Part shown: piece by piece, positions 10,328 through 20,286 of the stretch
Position numbering within the stretch: the first letter of the stretch is position 1
Layout of the letters: each line of letters starts with the position of its first letter
Assembly (NCBI RefSeq): GCF_030326305.1
Contig: NZ_JACAKB010000008.1
Location: forward strand, 80,890 to 144,889
Length of the DNA: 64,000 nucleotides
Reading direction: 5' to 3'
Source: Myroides odoratimimus
Lineage (GTDB): Bacteria; Bacteroidota; Bacteroidia; Flavobacteriales; Flavobacteriaceae
The notes under the pieces: model-generated
Told to the model about the DNA's origin: nothing
Database searches by the model: none
What the model saw: the letters and a program-made list of their open reading frames with translations, nothing else
Made by a program: the position numbers and the translations under genes

Positions 10328-11728
10328 ATGAAACATTTCAACAAATTATTTGCAGCAGCAATTCTTTGTGCAGGGCTTTCAGCTCACGCGCAAGACGCTG
10401 ACCATCCGTGGGCTGTAACTGTTGGAGCAAACGCAGTTGACACAAAAGTAAGTTCAGCTAAAGGTTTTGCACACAGAACAGGAGGATATTTTAAAACGGA
10501 TAACTGGAATATCTTACCATCAGTATCTTACTTAAATGTAGCTAGATACTTAGGTGATGGATTCTCTTTAGGTTTAGTTGGGTCTGTTAATAAAATTGAC
10601 AAATTCATCAAATCAGAAGCAGAAGGATATGAAAAGTACAATCCTGGAGATTTAACTTACTACGGAATTGACGCAGAAGTTAAATATAGCTTCAAAGAGA
10701 TTTTGAAATCGAAAGTAGTTGATCCATTCATCTTAGTAGGTGGAGGTTATACTTTTATGGGAGATGCAAGTCAAGGAACTGTTAATGGAGGAGCTGGATT
10801 AAACTTCTGGTTTACTAAAAACGTTGCTTTAACTGTGCAATCTACTTATAAACATTCATTTTCTGATTCTAGAACACCAGACGTAGGAGTTGCTTCACAT
10901 ATGCAACACTTTGCAGGTATTCGTTTCCAATTTGGTGGAAAAGATACAGATGGAGATGGAGTTTTAGACAAATATGACGAATGTCCAGAGATCCCAGGTT
11001 TAGCTGAGTTCAACGGATGTCCTGATACAGATGGAGATGGAATTCCAGATCATTTAGATGAGTGTCCAGATTTACCAGGTTTACCAGAATTCAACGGATG
11101 TCCTGATACAGACGGAGATGGTATTCCAGATAATAAAGACGAATGTCCAGAGATCCCAGGTTTAGCTGAGTTCAACGGATGTCCTGATACAGACGGAGAC
11201 GGAGTGCCAGATAATAAAGATGAGTGCCCTGAAGTACCTGGTCCAAAAGAAAACAATGGTTGTCCTTGGCCAGATAGAGATGGAGACGGAGTGCCTGATC
11301 ATTTAGATAAATGTCCAGACGTACCTGGTCCAGCTTCTAACAACGGATGTCCTGAAGTTAAAGAAATCGAGCCTGAGAAAGTAAAACAGCTTAACGATTA
11401 CGGAAAAACATTATTATTCCACACAGGAAAATATACTTTCCAAGATGGTTCTTACGCAGTGTTAGATAATATGGTTAAAATCATGAAAGAATACCCAACT
11501 GCTAATTTCCACATCGCTGGATATACTGACAGTACAGGATCTGACAGAATTAACATACCATTATCTGATAATAGAGCTAACGCTGTAAAAGTTTACTTAA
11601 TTGAAAAAGGAATCGATTCTGCTAGATTAACTTCTAAAGGATACGGATCTAAAGATCCAATCGCTTCTAACAAAACAGTTAAAGGACGTGAGTTAAACAG
11701 ACGTGTTGAAATCCAATTAGCTAAATAA
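10328..11728 (+). CDS. OmpA family outer-membrane protein with thrombospondin type 3 repeats
   Basis: The protein has 466 aa. A signal peptide ends at AHAQ (about residue 22), and residues 25-200 form a beta-barrel-like domain ending [10 protein letters not shown]. Residues 206-342 hold five copies of a 27-residue calcium-binding repeat (DTDGDG-PD--DECP--PG----NGCP), and residues 350-466 are an OmpA peptidoglycan-binding domain with [16 protein letters not shown] and [10 protein letters not shown]. The probable role is an abundant envelope anchor between outer membrane and peptidoglycan. It has its own promoter and terminator, and its codon use suggests high expression. Confidence 0.93.
   Translation: MKHFNKLFAAAILCAGLSAHAQDADHPWAVTVGANAVDTKVSSAKGFAHRTGGYFKTDNWNILPSVSYLNVARYLGDGFSLGLVGSVNKIDKFIKSEAEGYEKYNPGDLTYYGIDAEVKYSFKEILKSKVVDPFILVGGGYTFMGDASQGTVNGGAGLNFWFTKNVALTVQSTYKHSFSDSRTPDVGVASHMQHFAGIRFQFGGKDTDGDGVLDKYDECPEIPGLAEFNGCPDTDGDGIPDHLDECPDLPGLPEFNGCPDTDGDGIPDNKDECPEIPGLAEFNGCPDTDGDGVPDNKDECPEVPGPKENNGCPWPDRDGDGVPDHLDKCPDVPGPASNNGCPEVKEIEPEKVKQLNDYGKTLLFHTGKYTFQDGSYAVLDNMVKIMKEYPTANFHIAGYTDSTGSDRINIPLSDNRANAVKVYLIEKGIDSARLTSKGYGSKDPIASNKTVKGRELNRRVEIQLAK
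10943..11353 (+). repeat. In-frame tandem repeat (five copies, about 81 bp) in the ompA-like gene
   Basis: Five near-copies encode the calcium-binding thrombospondin type 3 repeats, and the fourth carries two extra residues (Trp-Pro). Copies one and three share most codons, so copy-number change by recombination is plausible. Confidence 0.85.
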
Positions 11729-11753
11729 TTGATTTAAAACACATAATCTATAG

Positions 11754-11785
11754 AAAACGCTTCGAGTAATCGGAGCGTTTTTTTT
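11754..11785 (+). terminator. Intrinsic terminator after the ompA-like gene
   Basis: The stem AAAACGCT-CGA / TCG-AGCGTTTT with a GTAA loop is followed by T's. The next gene starts only 14 nt later, so the terminator sits almost on its start. Confidence 0.85.
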
Positions 11786-11798
11786 GTACCTTTATTTT

Positions 11799-14561
11799 AT
11801 GAGATCAAATACTTTTTTAGATAAGCTGAGTGCGCAGATTTATGCCGATTTTCCTAATTCTATGGATAATTTGGTTATCGTTCTTCCTAATAAAAGAGCA
11901 AAAGTCTTTTTGTTAGAAAACTTAAAGAAGTATTACAGAAATAGTGTCTTCGCTCCAGAGATTATTAATATTGAGGATTTCATTCAACAGGTATCGAAGA
12001 TTAGAGGGATAGATTCGATAGAATTACTTTTTAAGTTTTATGTAGCTTACCAAGAAATAGAGGGCGGTAATGCACAGGATTTTGATCGCTTCTCTAGCTG
12101 GGCTAATATGTTGTTAAGTGATTTTAATGAAGTGGACCGTTACTTGTTGAACCCTGATTATGTGTTTTCATATTTAAAAAATATCGAAGATATTAAACAC
12201 TGGTCTTTAGATCCTGAACAAAAGACAGACTTAATTGTAAATTACTTAGCTTTTTGGGAGCAGATACCAGTATACTATAAAAAGTTCTATGAAGTTCTAT
12301 TAGAAGAGCGTATCGGCTATCAAGGATTGATATATCGAGAGGCTGTTAAGTCTCATAAAGAGTACTTGAATAGTAATAATAAGGTGTTTTATTTCGCTGG
12401 GTTTAATGCATTAAATGCAGCAGAGGAGAAAATTATTCAACATTTCTTGTTAGAGAAGAGAGCTAAGGTGTTCTGGGATATTGATAAACATTTTATGGAA
12501 GATCCTTATCACGATGCAGCGCTCTTTTTGAGACGTATAAAGCGCAATTGGATACACTATCAGTATAACCCTTTTGAGTGGATAGTAGATGAATTTGGAA
12601 AAGAAAAGAATATACAAGTAATACAGACTCCTAAAAGTGTAGGGCAAGCAAAGATCGCTGGGCAAATCGTGGAAGGGCTTGGTGATGAAGCTTCAAGGTT
12701 AGAGAAGGTTGCCATTGTATTAGGAGAGGAGAATTTGCTATTACCTGTACTGCATAGTCTGCCTTCTTCAGTATCAAGTTTGAATATCACAATGGGGTAT
12801 AGTGGTAAGAGTAATCCTATTCAGATTTTGTTGAATAAGATTTTTAAGATGCATTTGGCTGCTATACGACGCTCGAGTAAGCAATATGTTGTTTACTACA
12901 AGGAGATTTTAGATGTGCTGACTAATCCTGTATTAACACAAATTATTGTTCCTGAAAAGGTTATTAAAGAAATTAATGATCGAAATCTTAGCTTCTTTAG
13001 TATAAATCGTTTTGCAGAGTGGATAGAGGATGATGAGTTTCCTGTTCGTAAGCTTGTGTTTGGTAGATGGAATGAACGGTCATCTGTTGAAGTTTTACAA
13101 AACCTTATAGAGATTGTATTGGCTATTAAGGATAGTTTAAATGATGAGGTACACAGTGATCGAATTAGTAAAACATTCTTGTATTCTTCTTATCAGATGT
13201 TGAATAGGCTAGTTTCTTATTGTCAGAAATATGATTTTATACAAAATTATGATACTTTGTATTCGTTGTATAAACAGGTGATGGATATGTCTGAAGTATC
13301 TTTTGAAGGAGAGCCTTTAGAGGGGCTTCAGATAATGGGAGTATTAGAGAGTCGTGTTTTGGATTTTGATACTGTTATTGTCACTTCTGTTAATGAGGGT
13401 AAATTTCCTGCAGGTAAGTCAGTTAATTCCTTTATACCTTATGATGTAAAGAGAGAAATAGGCTTGCCAACTTATAAAGAAAAGGATGCTATTTATAGTT
13501 TTCACTTTTATCATCTCTTGTTAAGAGCAAAGAATATCTATCTTTTGTATAACTCTCAATCAGAGGGAATGGATGCTGGAGAAAAGAGTAGGTTCTTAAC
13601 ACAGTTAGAAGTAGAACAATTAGAAGCCCATGATGTAAAATATGTTACCTATTCAGCAGATCTACCCGAAAAAGCGAATGAGTTGATTCAGATTCCGAAG
13701 TCAGACCTTTTAAAAGAAGAGCTAAAGAATATTGCTACAACTAAGGGGTTTTCTCCATCAGCTTTATCTAATTATCTTCGCAATCCTATACAGTTTTATT
13801 TACAACGTGTCTTAAGGATTAGAGAAGTGGAGGAAGTAGAGGAGAGTGTGGCTTTAAATACACTAGGGACTATTATACACAACTCTTTAGAGAATTTGTA
13901 TAAACCCTTTAAAGGAGCTAGACTTACAGTGGAGATCATTAACACCATAAAAACAAAGGCAGATGCAGAGGTACAATTGCAGTTTGAAGAAGTGTATAAC
14001 AGTGATAAGGAGAAAATAGGTAAGAATTTATTAGCTTTTGAAGTAGCCAAACGAAATGTGTATCACTTTCTAGAAGGTGAGATAGAAAAGATAAAAGAGG
14101 GAGATGATATTTTATTATTGGAGTTAGAAACAGAGCTTACTTTTACACTTGAAGATTCTAGGTTGCCTTATCCTATTAATCTATTTGGATTTGTAGATAG
14201 AATAGAAGAACGAAATGGAGTTATCCGAGTTATTGATTATAAAAGTGGCAAGGTAGAAGCAAATGATGTTAAGTTAAGTACATGGGAAGGACTTACACTT
14301 GATTTGAAAAATGATAAGATTATTCAGTTATTGTGTTATGCTTTGATGTATACGAAACACAATACAAATCAATCTGTAGAAGCTGGTATTTATTCATTCA
14401 AGAATAGAAAAGGCGGGTTCTTATTTTTCGGAGTGAAAGAAGGAAGAGAGGTTGATCATGCTATTACAAATGATACATTAGCTCTATTCAAGGATGAATT
14501 AGTTGCTTTGTTGTTAGAAATACTAAATCCTGATGAGGACTTTATAGAAAAAGAACTATAG
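11799..14561 (+). CDS. AddB-like PD-(D/E)XK nuclease and inactive helicase subunit
   Basis: This 920-aa protein is the likely partner of the helicase at 5844-8990. Its N-terminal part resembles a degenerate superfamily 1 helicase (VIVLPNKRAKVFLLENL replaces Walker A), and the middle carries VLESRVLDFDTVIVTSVNEGKFP. The C-terminal third is a RecB-type nuclease, from GFSPSALSNYLRNPIQFYL to FGFVDRIEE and VIRVIDYKSGK. The four cysteines that hold an iron-sulphur cluster in Firmicutes AddB are not seen here. The ATG at 11799 is preferred over a TTG at 11784 that would lie in the preceding terminator. Confidence 0.85.
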   Translation: MRSNTFLDKLSAQIYADFPNSMDNLVIVLPNKRAKVFLLENLKKYYRNSVFAPEIINIEDFIQQVSKIRGIDSIELLFKFYVAYQEIEGGNAQDFDRFSSWANMLLSDFNEVDRYLLNPDYVFSYLKNIEDIKHWSLDPEQKTDLIVNYLAFWEQIPVYYKKFYEVLLEERIGYQGLIYREAVKSHKEYLNSNNKVFYFAGFNALNAAEEKIIQHFLLEKRAKVFWDIDKHFMEDPYHDAALFLRRIKRNWIHYQYNPFEWIVDEFGKEKNIQVIQTPKSVGQAKIAGQIVEGLGDEASRLEKVAIVLGEENLLLPVLHSLPSSVSSLNITMGYSGKSNPIQILLNKIFKMHLAAIRRSSKQYVVYYKEILDVLTNPVLTQIIVPEKVIKEINDRNLSFFSINRFAEWIEDDEFPVRKLVFGRWNERSSVEVLQNLIEIVLAIKDSLNDEVHSDRISKTFLYSSYQMLNRLVSYCQKYDFIQNYDTLYSLYKQVMDMSEVSFEGEPLEGLQIMGVLESRVLDFDTVIVTSVNEGKFPAGKSVNSFIPYDVKREIGLPTYKEKDAIYSFHFYHLLLRAKNIYLLYNSQSEGMDAGEKSRFLTQLEVEQLEAHDVKYVTYSADLPEKANELIQIPKSDLLKEELKNIATTKGFSPSALSNYLRNPIQFYLQRVLRIREVEEVEESVALNTLGTIIHNSLENLYKPFKGARLTVEIINTIKTKADAEVQLQFEEVYNSDKEKIGKNLLAFEVAKRNVYHFLEGEIEKIKEGDDILLLELETELTFTLEDSRLPYPINLFGFVDRIEERNGVIRVIDYKSGKVEANDVKLSTWEGLTLDLKNDKIIQLLCYALMYTKHNTNQSVEAGIYSFKNRKGGFLFFGVKEGREVDHAITNDTLALFKDELVALLLEILNPDEDFIEKEL

Positions 14562-14562
14562 A

Positions 14563-14590
14563 AAATAGGGAAGCTTTTGCTTCCCTATTT
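14563..14590. terminator. Bidirectional terminator between convergent genes
   Basis: The perfect stem AAATAGGGAAGC / GCTTCCCTATTT with a TTTT loop has A- and T-rich flanks and serves the addB-like gene and the convergent hydrolase gene. Confidence 0.85.
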
Positions 14591-15373
14591 TTACTTTATC
14601 GTATTTTTTAGTGCTTCTAGTAGTTCTTCTTTAGCTTCAATCTGAAGTAGGTGCCCTCCAGTGATAATAGTTAAATCACATTCAGTATTTTCGACTTCTT
14701 TAGTGATTTCTTCAATAGAAAGAACAGGATCAGCATTACCTACAATCATACTTATAGGATAGGGAGCAAAATGAAGTAGAACTTCTCTGTCATTTCTTGA
14801 TTTCATTCCTTCTACAGCTGCTAGTATACCTTGCTTAGGTGTTCTAAGAGCAATATCTAAGTGTTCTTGTACTTCTTTAGCGTGAGTGATTTTAGTATCT
14901 TCTAAAAAGGTGTTGTTAATCGCCATAGTAACAAAGAGATCGCTGTTCTTTTTAATTACTTCAGTTGCTCTGTCTCTGTTAATTTGCCTTTCTGTGCTGT
15001 CAGCTCTGGTAGTAGATGAAACTAATATTATTTTCTTTACATTATCAGGATATAGTTCTCCGAATGCTAGTGATACATAACCTCCCATAGAATGACCTAT
15101 TAGTGTTACTTTTTTTAGATTTAAAGAATTTGTAATTGTAAAAACAGCATCAGCCATATCTTCCATACTGTGTATGTAGCCAATACAACCTGATTCACCA
15201 TGTCCTAAAAGATCAATAGCAATAACTCTATATTTCTTAGAAAAATAGTCAAGGTAGTAATTCCACATTTTACTATCCTCTAAAAATCCATGTAGGAAAA
15301 TTAAGGTACTTCCTTTTCCTTTGTCAGTATATGATAAATTAGTGTTTTTATATAGAATTTTTGTAGTTGCCAT
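14591..15373 (-). CDS. Alpha/beta-fold hydrolase
   Basis: The 260-aa cytoplasmic protein has the fold's signatures: oxyanion segment LIFLHGFLEDSKMW, the nucleophile elbow GHSMGGYVS (serine nucleophile), the acid segment MIVGNADPVL and a final histidine in TGGHLLQIE. A complete Ser-Asp-His set is therefore visible. The substrate cannot be told from sequence, and an esterase is as likely as a C-C hydrolase. It is a single gene, convergent with the addB-like gene and divergent from the ChaN-like gene. Confidence 0.85.
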   Translation of the reverse strand: MATTKILYKNTNLSYTDKGKGSTLIFLHGFLEDSKMWNYYLDYFSKKYRVIAIDLLGHGESGCIGYIHSMEDMADAVFTITNSLNLKKVTLIGHSMGGYVSLAFGELYPDNVKKIILVSSTTRADSTERQINRDRATEVIKKNSDLFVTMAINNTFLEDTKITHAKEVQEHLDIALRTPKQGILAAVEGMKSRNDREVLLHFAPYPISMIVGNADPVLSIEEITKEVENTECDLTIITGGHLLQIEAKEELLEALKNTIK

Positions 15374-15523
15374 TCTTTAATTTTGTTGCAAATGTATGAT
15401 ATAGTATGACTTTGTCAAATCTTTTAACATTCAACAGTGCTCCAGGCATTATATCTATATTAAATCAGTCTAAATAACAGAAAAGAGTATCTTTGCATTT
15501 CTAATTTCAAAATATTTATTAAA

Positions 15524-16372
15524 ATGAAAAAAATAGTTAGTGCATTTTTGTTGTTATGCGGAATAACTTATGGACAATCAGGATTGCCTTATCAAATCTA
15601 TACTAATAAGGGAAAAAAAGTGTCTTATGAAAAGATGATAAAATCGCTTAGTAAAAGTGAGGTGGTTTTGTTTGGGGAGTTTCACAATAATTCATTAGGA
15701 CATTGGTTACAATTACAGGTAACAGAATCGCTAGGAGATAGAAGGCAGCTAACTCTTGGAGCAGAAATGTTTGAAGCGGATAACCAAGAGGGATTGACTA
15801 AATATGTAAAAGGAAATAGTACAGAAGAGCAGTTTCAAGAAGAAGTACGACTTTGGAATAATTATAAAACTGATTATAAACCATTAGTAGAATATGCAAA
15901 GGAGAATAAATTAGAATTTATTGCGACTAATGTACCTAGACGATATGCGAGTCTATTGTTTAAAAAAGGTACTGCTGCATTAGATACTCTAAGTGTACAA
16001 GAGAAGAGTTGGATTGCACCATTGCCATTTCCTTATGATGGTAATTTACCAGGATATAAGAATATGATGGCGATGTTTGAGGATCATAAAGATGAGAATT
16101 TGCCAAAGGCACAAGCAATCAAAGATGCTACTATGGGGCATTTCATTGTTCAAAATTTAAAACCCAACCATTTATTTTTGCATTATAATGGTTCTTATCA
16201 CAGTAATAATTATGAAGGGATAGTATGGTATCTAAATCAATATAGACCTTCATTGAAGATTGCTACTATTACAATGGTAGAGAGTGATAATGTAGGTCAT
16301 TTCGAATTTGATAATTTAGACTTGGCTAACTTTATTATTGTTATAGATGCGAATATTTTAAAATCATTTTAA
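15524..16372 (+). CDS. ChaN-like (DUF399) exported protein
   Basis: The 282-aa protein has an N-terminal signal peptide (MKKIVSAFLLLCGITYGQ), so it acts outside the cytoplasm. The ChaN/DUF399 signature follows in VVLFGEFHNNSLGHWLQLQV, with LGAEMFEADNQ and the later HLFLHYNGSYHSNNY. Members of this family have been linked to haem or iron handling; that role is family knowledge and no cofactor site is proven here. The cysteine in LLLCG is not a good lipobox. A TATCTTTG -7-like box lies at 15488-15495. It stands alone upstream of sdhC. Confidence 0.8.
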   Translation: MKKIVSAFLLLCGITYGQSGLPYQIYTNKGKKVSYEKMIKSLSKSEVVLFGEFHNNSLGHWLQLQVTESLGDRRQLTLGAEMFEADNQEGLTKYVKGNSTEEQFQEEVRLWNNYKTDYKPLVEYAKENKLEFIATNVPRRYASLLFKKGTAALDTLSVQEKSWIAPLPFPYDGNLPGYKNMMAMFEDHKDENLPKAQAIKDATMGHFIVQNLKPNHLFLHYNGSYHSNNYEGIVWYLNQYRPSLKIATITMVESDNVGHFEFDNLDLANFIIVIDANILKSF

Positions 16373-16486
16373 CGCTTTACTATAAAAAACCTTTTTTTTT
16401 CTTAAAAAAAATCTCGATTGGTCTATTTTAGTGAGTTAGCATTGTTTTATTCTTTGTTTATATCGAGTATAAATAGAAGGGCAGGC

Positions 16487-16518
16487 TTTGTTGATAACGT
16501 TAAGAAGGTGTATTTTTG
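16487..16518 (+). promoter_or_regulatory. Bacteroidota-type promoter for sdhCAB
   Basis: TTTG at 16487-16490 and TATTTTTG at 16511-16518 are 20 nt apart, placing transcription start about 30 nt before the sdhC ATG. Confidence 0.75.
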
Positions 16519-16554
16519 AGAGATTTTTTCAAGAAAAACAATTAAAATTACATT

Positions 16555-17379
16555 ATGGCAAAATCTGCACTTTTAAAGTCATCCTTAGCTAAGAAATATT
16601 GGATGGCTCTTACAGGGTTATTTTTATGCTTGTTTTTAGTAGGTCACTTGGCGGGAAACCTTCAATTGATATTTGGTGACGCTTCTGCATTTAACGAGTA
16701 TGCGTTATTTATGACTACTAATCCAGCAGTAAAAGTATTATCTTATGTTACGTATATTTCAATCCTTTTCCACGCGATTGATGGTATCGTTTTAACGATT
16801 CAAAACAAAAAAGCACGTCCAATCGGATATGCAAAAAACAATGCTGCTTCTAATAGCTCATTTTCTTCAAGAAATATGGCGGTATTAGGAACTTTACTTT
16901 TAGTATTCATCGTGACTCACATGGCTAACTTTTGGGCTAAAATGCACTTTAGTGAAATGCCTTTACAAACTGTAGAAGTAAAAGTAGAGGGTCAAGATCC
17001 TGTAGTAGTATATAAAACAGTACAAGAGCAAGCTATCCCAGTAAACGCTGTTGAAATGGGACAGATAGAAGTAAAAGGTACTAAGTTTTATCAAGCAGGT
17101 ACAGATTTAAAAATTGCTGATGGATATAAAGATTTACATAAAATTACAATTGAGTTCTTCCAAAACGAAAGTACTGGATTAATCGCTACAATTGCTTATG
17201 TACTTGCTATGGTGGTTTTAGGATTCCACTTATCTCATGGATTTGGTAGTGCATTCCAATCTTTAGGAGCTAATAATCCTAAATATAAGGGAGTACTTAA
17301 AGGGTTTAGCTTTTTGATTGCGTATGTTGTACCTGCGCTATTTGCTATCATCCCATTATATATTCATTTTATTAAATAG
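16555..17379 (+). CDS. sdhC: Succinate dehydrogenase cytochrome b subunit
   Basis: This 274-aa membrane subunit anchors SdhA and SdhB and carries haem b, passing electrons to menaquinone. Five hydrophobic segments are visible, with haem-ligand candidates in [32 protein letters not shown] and [10 protein letters not shown]. Between the third and fourth segments is a hydrophilic insert of about 60 residues (roughly 140-202) that many shorter members (about 220-230 aa) appear to lack. It is the first gene of sdhCAB and 17 nt before sdhA. Confidence 0.93.
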   Translation: MAKSALLKSSLAKKYWMALTGLFLCLFLVGHLAGNLQLIFGDASAFNEYALFMTTNPAVKVLSYVTYISILFHAIDGIVLTIQNKKARPIGYAKNNAASNSSFSSRNMAVLGTLLLVFIVTHMANFWAKMHFSEMPLQTVEVKVEGQDPVVVYKTVQEQAIPVNAVEMGQIEVKGTKFYQAGTDLKIADGYKDLHKITIEFFQNESTGLIATIAYVLAMVVLGFHLSHGFGSAFQSLGANNPKYKGVLKGFSFLIAYVVPALFAIIPLYIHFIK

Positions 17380-17396
17380 TCCTAAAGAAATTGATC

Positions 17397-19397
17397 ATGA
17401 AATTAGATTCTAAAATACCTAATGGACCACTTGATAAAAAATGGTCTGACTATAAAAATCATATTAAATTAGTTAACCCAGCGAATAAACGTAACATCGA
17501 TGTTATTGTTGTAGGAACTGGATTAGCAGGTGGTTCTGCTGCTGCTACATTAGCTGAGTTAGGATATAACGTAAAAGCTTTTTGTTATCAAGATTCACCT
17601 CGTCGTGCGCACTCTATTGCTGCTCAAGGGGGGATTAACGCATCTAAGAACTACCAAGGTGATGGTGACTCAGTTTACAGATTATTTTATGATACTGTAA
17701 AAGGAGGTGACTACCGTGCACGTGAAGCAAACGTTTACCGTTTAGCTGAAGTTTCTGAAAATATTATTGACCAATGTGTAGCTCAAGGTGTACCTTTTGC
17801 ACGTGAGTACGGAGGTTTATTAGATAACCGTTCTTTTGGTGGGGTACAAGTATCTCGTACTTTCTACGCTAAAGGACAAACTGGACAACAGTTATTGTTA
17901 GGAGCATACTCTGCTATGAATCGTCAAATCGGTCGTGGTAAAATCCAAATGTATAACCGTCATGAGATGTTAGACATCGTTAAAGTTGATGGTAAAGCAA
18001 GAGGTATTATCGCTCGTAACTTAATCAATGGAGAGATAGAACGTCACTCTGCTCACGCTGTAGTTATCTGTACAGGTGGATATGGTAACGTATTCTTCTT
18101 ATCTACAAATGCAATGGGTTCTAACGTTACTGCTGCTTGGAAAGCACACAAACGTGGAGCATTCTTCGCTAACCCTTGTTATACACAAATTCACCCAACT
18201 TGTATTCCTGTAACTGGTGACCACCAATCAAAGCTTACTTTGATGTCTGAGTCATTGCGTAACGATGGACGTATTTGGGTTCCTGCAAAAATGGAAGACG
18301 CTATAGCAATTAGAGAAGGTAGATTAAAACCAACTCAAATTGCAGAAGAAGATAGAGATTACTACTTAGAAAGAAGATACCCATCATTCGGTAACTTAGT
18401 ACCTCGTGACGTTGCGTCTCGTGCTGCTAAAGAAAGATGTGATGCTGGATATGGAGTTAATGCTACAGGTGAAGCAGTATACTTAGACTTCGCTTCTGCT
18501 ATTGAGCGTTATGGTAAAGAGCAAGCTCGTATTCAACATTTAGATGAAAATGACGCTAAGTTAGTTTACAAATTAGGTAAAGATGTAGTTGAAAATAAAT
18601 ATGGTAACTTATTCCAAATGTACGAGAAGATCGTAGATGAGGATCCATATACAACTCCGATGATGATTTATCCTGCAGTTCACTATACAATGGGTGGATT
18701 ATGGGTAGATTATAACTTAATGTCTACTATCGAAGGATGTTATATCTTAGGTGAGGCTAACTTCTCTGATCACGGTGCTAACCGTCTTGGAGCTTCTGCA
18801 TTAATGCAAGGTTTAGCTGATGGATACTTCGTATTACCATATACTATCGGAGATTATTTAGCTAATGATATTCGTACTGGAACTATCCCAACAGATTTAC
18901 CTGAGTTCGAAGCTGCTGAGAAAAATGTTCGTGATATCATTGACCACTTAATGAACAATAAAGGAACACATTCTGTTGACCACTTCCACAAGAAGCTTGG
19001 GAAAATTATGTGGGATAAAGTAGGAATGGCTCGTAACGCAAAAGGTTTAACTGAAGCTATGGCTGAAATTGCTGAGTTAAGAGCAGAGTTCTATAAAGAT
19101 GTGAAAGTATCAGGTACTGCAGAGAGCTTTAACCAAGAGTTAGAGAAAGCTTTAAGAGTAGCTGATTTCTTAGAATTAGGTGAATTATTCGCTAAAGATG
19201 CTTTACACCGTGAAGAATCTTGTGGAGGTCACTTCCGTGAAGAGCACCAAACTGAGGATGGAGAAGCAAAACGTGATGATGAGAACTTCGCATACGTTGC
19301 TGCTTGGGAATACAAAGGAAACCCAAGTGATGCAGTGCTTCACAAAGAAGACTTAGTTTATGAAAACATTAAATTGGTAACTCGTAGTTATAAATAA
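17397..19397 (+). CDS. sdhA: Succinate dehydrogenase/fumarate reductase flavoprotein subunit
   Basis: The 666-aa subunit oxidises succinate to fumarate at a covalent FAD. The dinucleotide-binding site is [21 protein letters not shown], and FAD attachment is in the segment [14 protein letters not shown]. Substrate-binding segments include the His-rich [11 protein letters not shown] and [19 protein letters not shown] choose the ATG at 17397, since the in-frame TTG at 17391 adds only two residues. A hairpin with a T tract lies between its stop and sdhB. Confidence 0.97.
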   Translation: MKLDSKIPNGPLDKKWSDYKNHIKLVNPANKRNIDVIVVGTGLAGGSAAATLAELGYNVKAFCYQDSPRRAHSIAAQGGINASKNYQGDGDSVYRLFYDTVKGGDYRAREANVYRLAEVSENIIDQCVAQGVPFAREYGGLLDNRSFGGVQVSRTFYAKGQTGQQLLLGAYSAMNRQIGRGKIQMYNRHEMLDIVKVDGKARGIIARNLINGEIERHSAHAVVICTGGYGNVFFLSTNAMGSNVTAAWKAHKRGAFFANPCYTQIHPTCIPVTGDHQSKLTLMSESLRNDGRIWVPAKMEDAIAIREGRLKPTQIAEEDRDYYLERRYPSFGNLVPRDVASRAAKERCDAGYGVNATGEAVYLDFASAIERYGKEQARIQHLDENDAKLVYKLGKDVVENKYGNLFQMYEKIVDEDPYTTPMMIYPAVHYTMGGLWVDYNLMSTIEGCYILGEANFSDHGANRLGASALMQGLADGYFVLPYTIGDYLANDIRTGTIPTDLPEFEAAEKNVRDIIDHLMNNKGTHSVDHFHKKLGKIMWDKVGMARNAKGLTEAMAEIAELRAEFYKDVKVSGTAESFNQELEKALRVADFLELGELFAKDALHREESCGGHFREEHQTEDGEAKRDDENFAYVAAWEYKGNPSDAVLHKEDLVYENIKLVTRSYK

Positions 19398-19403
19398 TAT
19401 TGA

Positions 19404-19431
19404 GACTTAGGTCTTCGGACCTAGTCTTTTT
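19404..19431 (+). terminator. UUCG-loop hairpin with T tract between sdhA and sdhB
   Basis: The stem GACT-AGGTC / GACCTAGTC has a single bulged T and a TTCG tetraloop closed by C-G (an exceptionally stable cUUCGg loop), followed by five T's. It has the form of an intrinsic terminator but lies inside the sdhCAB operon. It may reduce sdhB read-through or stabilise the 3' end of sdhCA mRNA. Confidence 0.7.
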
Positions 19432-19448
19432 GTAAAAATTCGATACAA

Positions 19449-20192
19449 ATGAATCTTACACTTAAAATATGGCGTCAATCAAACGCTAAAGTACAAGGAA
19501 AAATGGTTGATTATAAAATCAACAATGTTTCTCCTGATATGTCTTTCTTAGAAATGCTTGATGTATTAAACAATGAGTTAATCGAGAAAGGTGATGATCC
19601 AGTAGCTTTCGACCATGACTGTCGTGAGGGTATCTGCGGTATGTGTTCTTTATTTATTAATGGTGAAGCTCACGGACCAGATAGAGGTATTACTACATGT
19701 CAGTTACACATGAGAAAGTTCAAAGATGGTGATACTATTTATATCGAGCCATTTAGAGCTAAAGCTTTCCCTGTAATTAAAGACTTAGTAGTTGACCGTA
19801 CTGCTTTTGATAAAATTCAGCATGCAGGTGGTTTCGTATCTGTGAATACTTCTGGTAATACACAAGATGCTAACGCTATTCCAATTCCTAAGCATGATGC
19901 TGACCGTGCATTTGACGCAGCTACTTGTATCGGATGTGGAGCATGTGTAGCTACTTGTAAAAACTCTTCTGCTATGTTATTCGTATCTGCAAAAGTTTCT
20001 CAATTTGCTTTGTTACCACAAGGTAAGGTAGAGGCAGCTGATCGTGTACTTAATATGGTAGCTGAGATGGATGCTTTAGGATTCGGTAACTGTACTAATA
20101 CAGGAGCATGTGAGGTAGAATGTCCTAAAGGAATTTCTTTAGAGAACATCGCTCGCATGAACAGAGAATACTTAAAAGCAAGCTTGAAATAA
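19449..20192 (+). CDS. sdhB: Succinate dehydrogenase/fumarate reductase iron-sulphur subunit
   Basis: The 247-aa subunit carries electrons from FAD to the membrane anchor through three iron-sulphur centres. The [2Fe-2S] ligands are in [17 protein letters not shown], the next cluster in [15 protein letters not shown], and the last in [16 protein letters not shown]. Length and motifs match the Bacteroidota type that pairs with a single five-helix SdhC. It follows sdhA by 51 nt, with a hairpin in the gap. Confidence 0.97.
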   Translation: MNLTLKIWRQSNAKVQGKMVDYKINNVSPDMSFLEMLDVLNNELIEKGDDPVAFDHDCREGICGMCSLFINGEAHGPDRGITTCQLHMRKFKDGDTIYIEPFRAKAFPVIKDLVVDRTAFDKIQHAGGFVSVNTSGNTQDANAIPIPKHDADRAFDAATCIGCGACVATCKNSSAMLFVSAKVSQFALLPQGKVEAADRVLNMVAEMDALGFGNCTNTGACEVECPKGISLENIARMNREYLKASLK

Positions 20193-20214
20193 TAGTTTTT
20201 CTTGAAATAAATGT

Positions 20215-20247
20215 AAAAGCAGATATAGAGATATATCTGCTTTTTTT
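20215..20247 (+). terminator. Intrinsic terminator after sdhB
   Basis: The stem AAAGCAGATATA / TATATCTGCTTT with a short GAGA loop is followed by seven T's. Confidence 0.88.
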
Positions 20248-20286
20248 ATTTTTGCTATTCTAATTTTAGGCAAGAGAATTTGAGTG

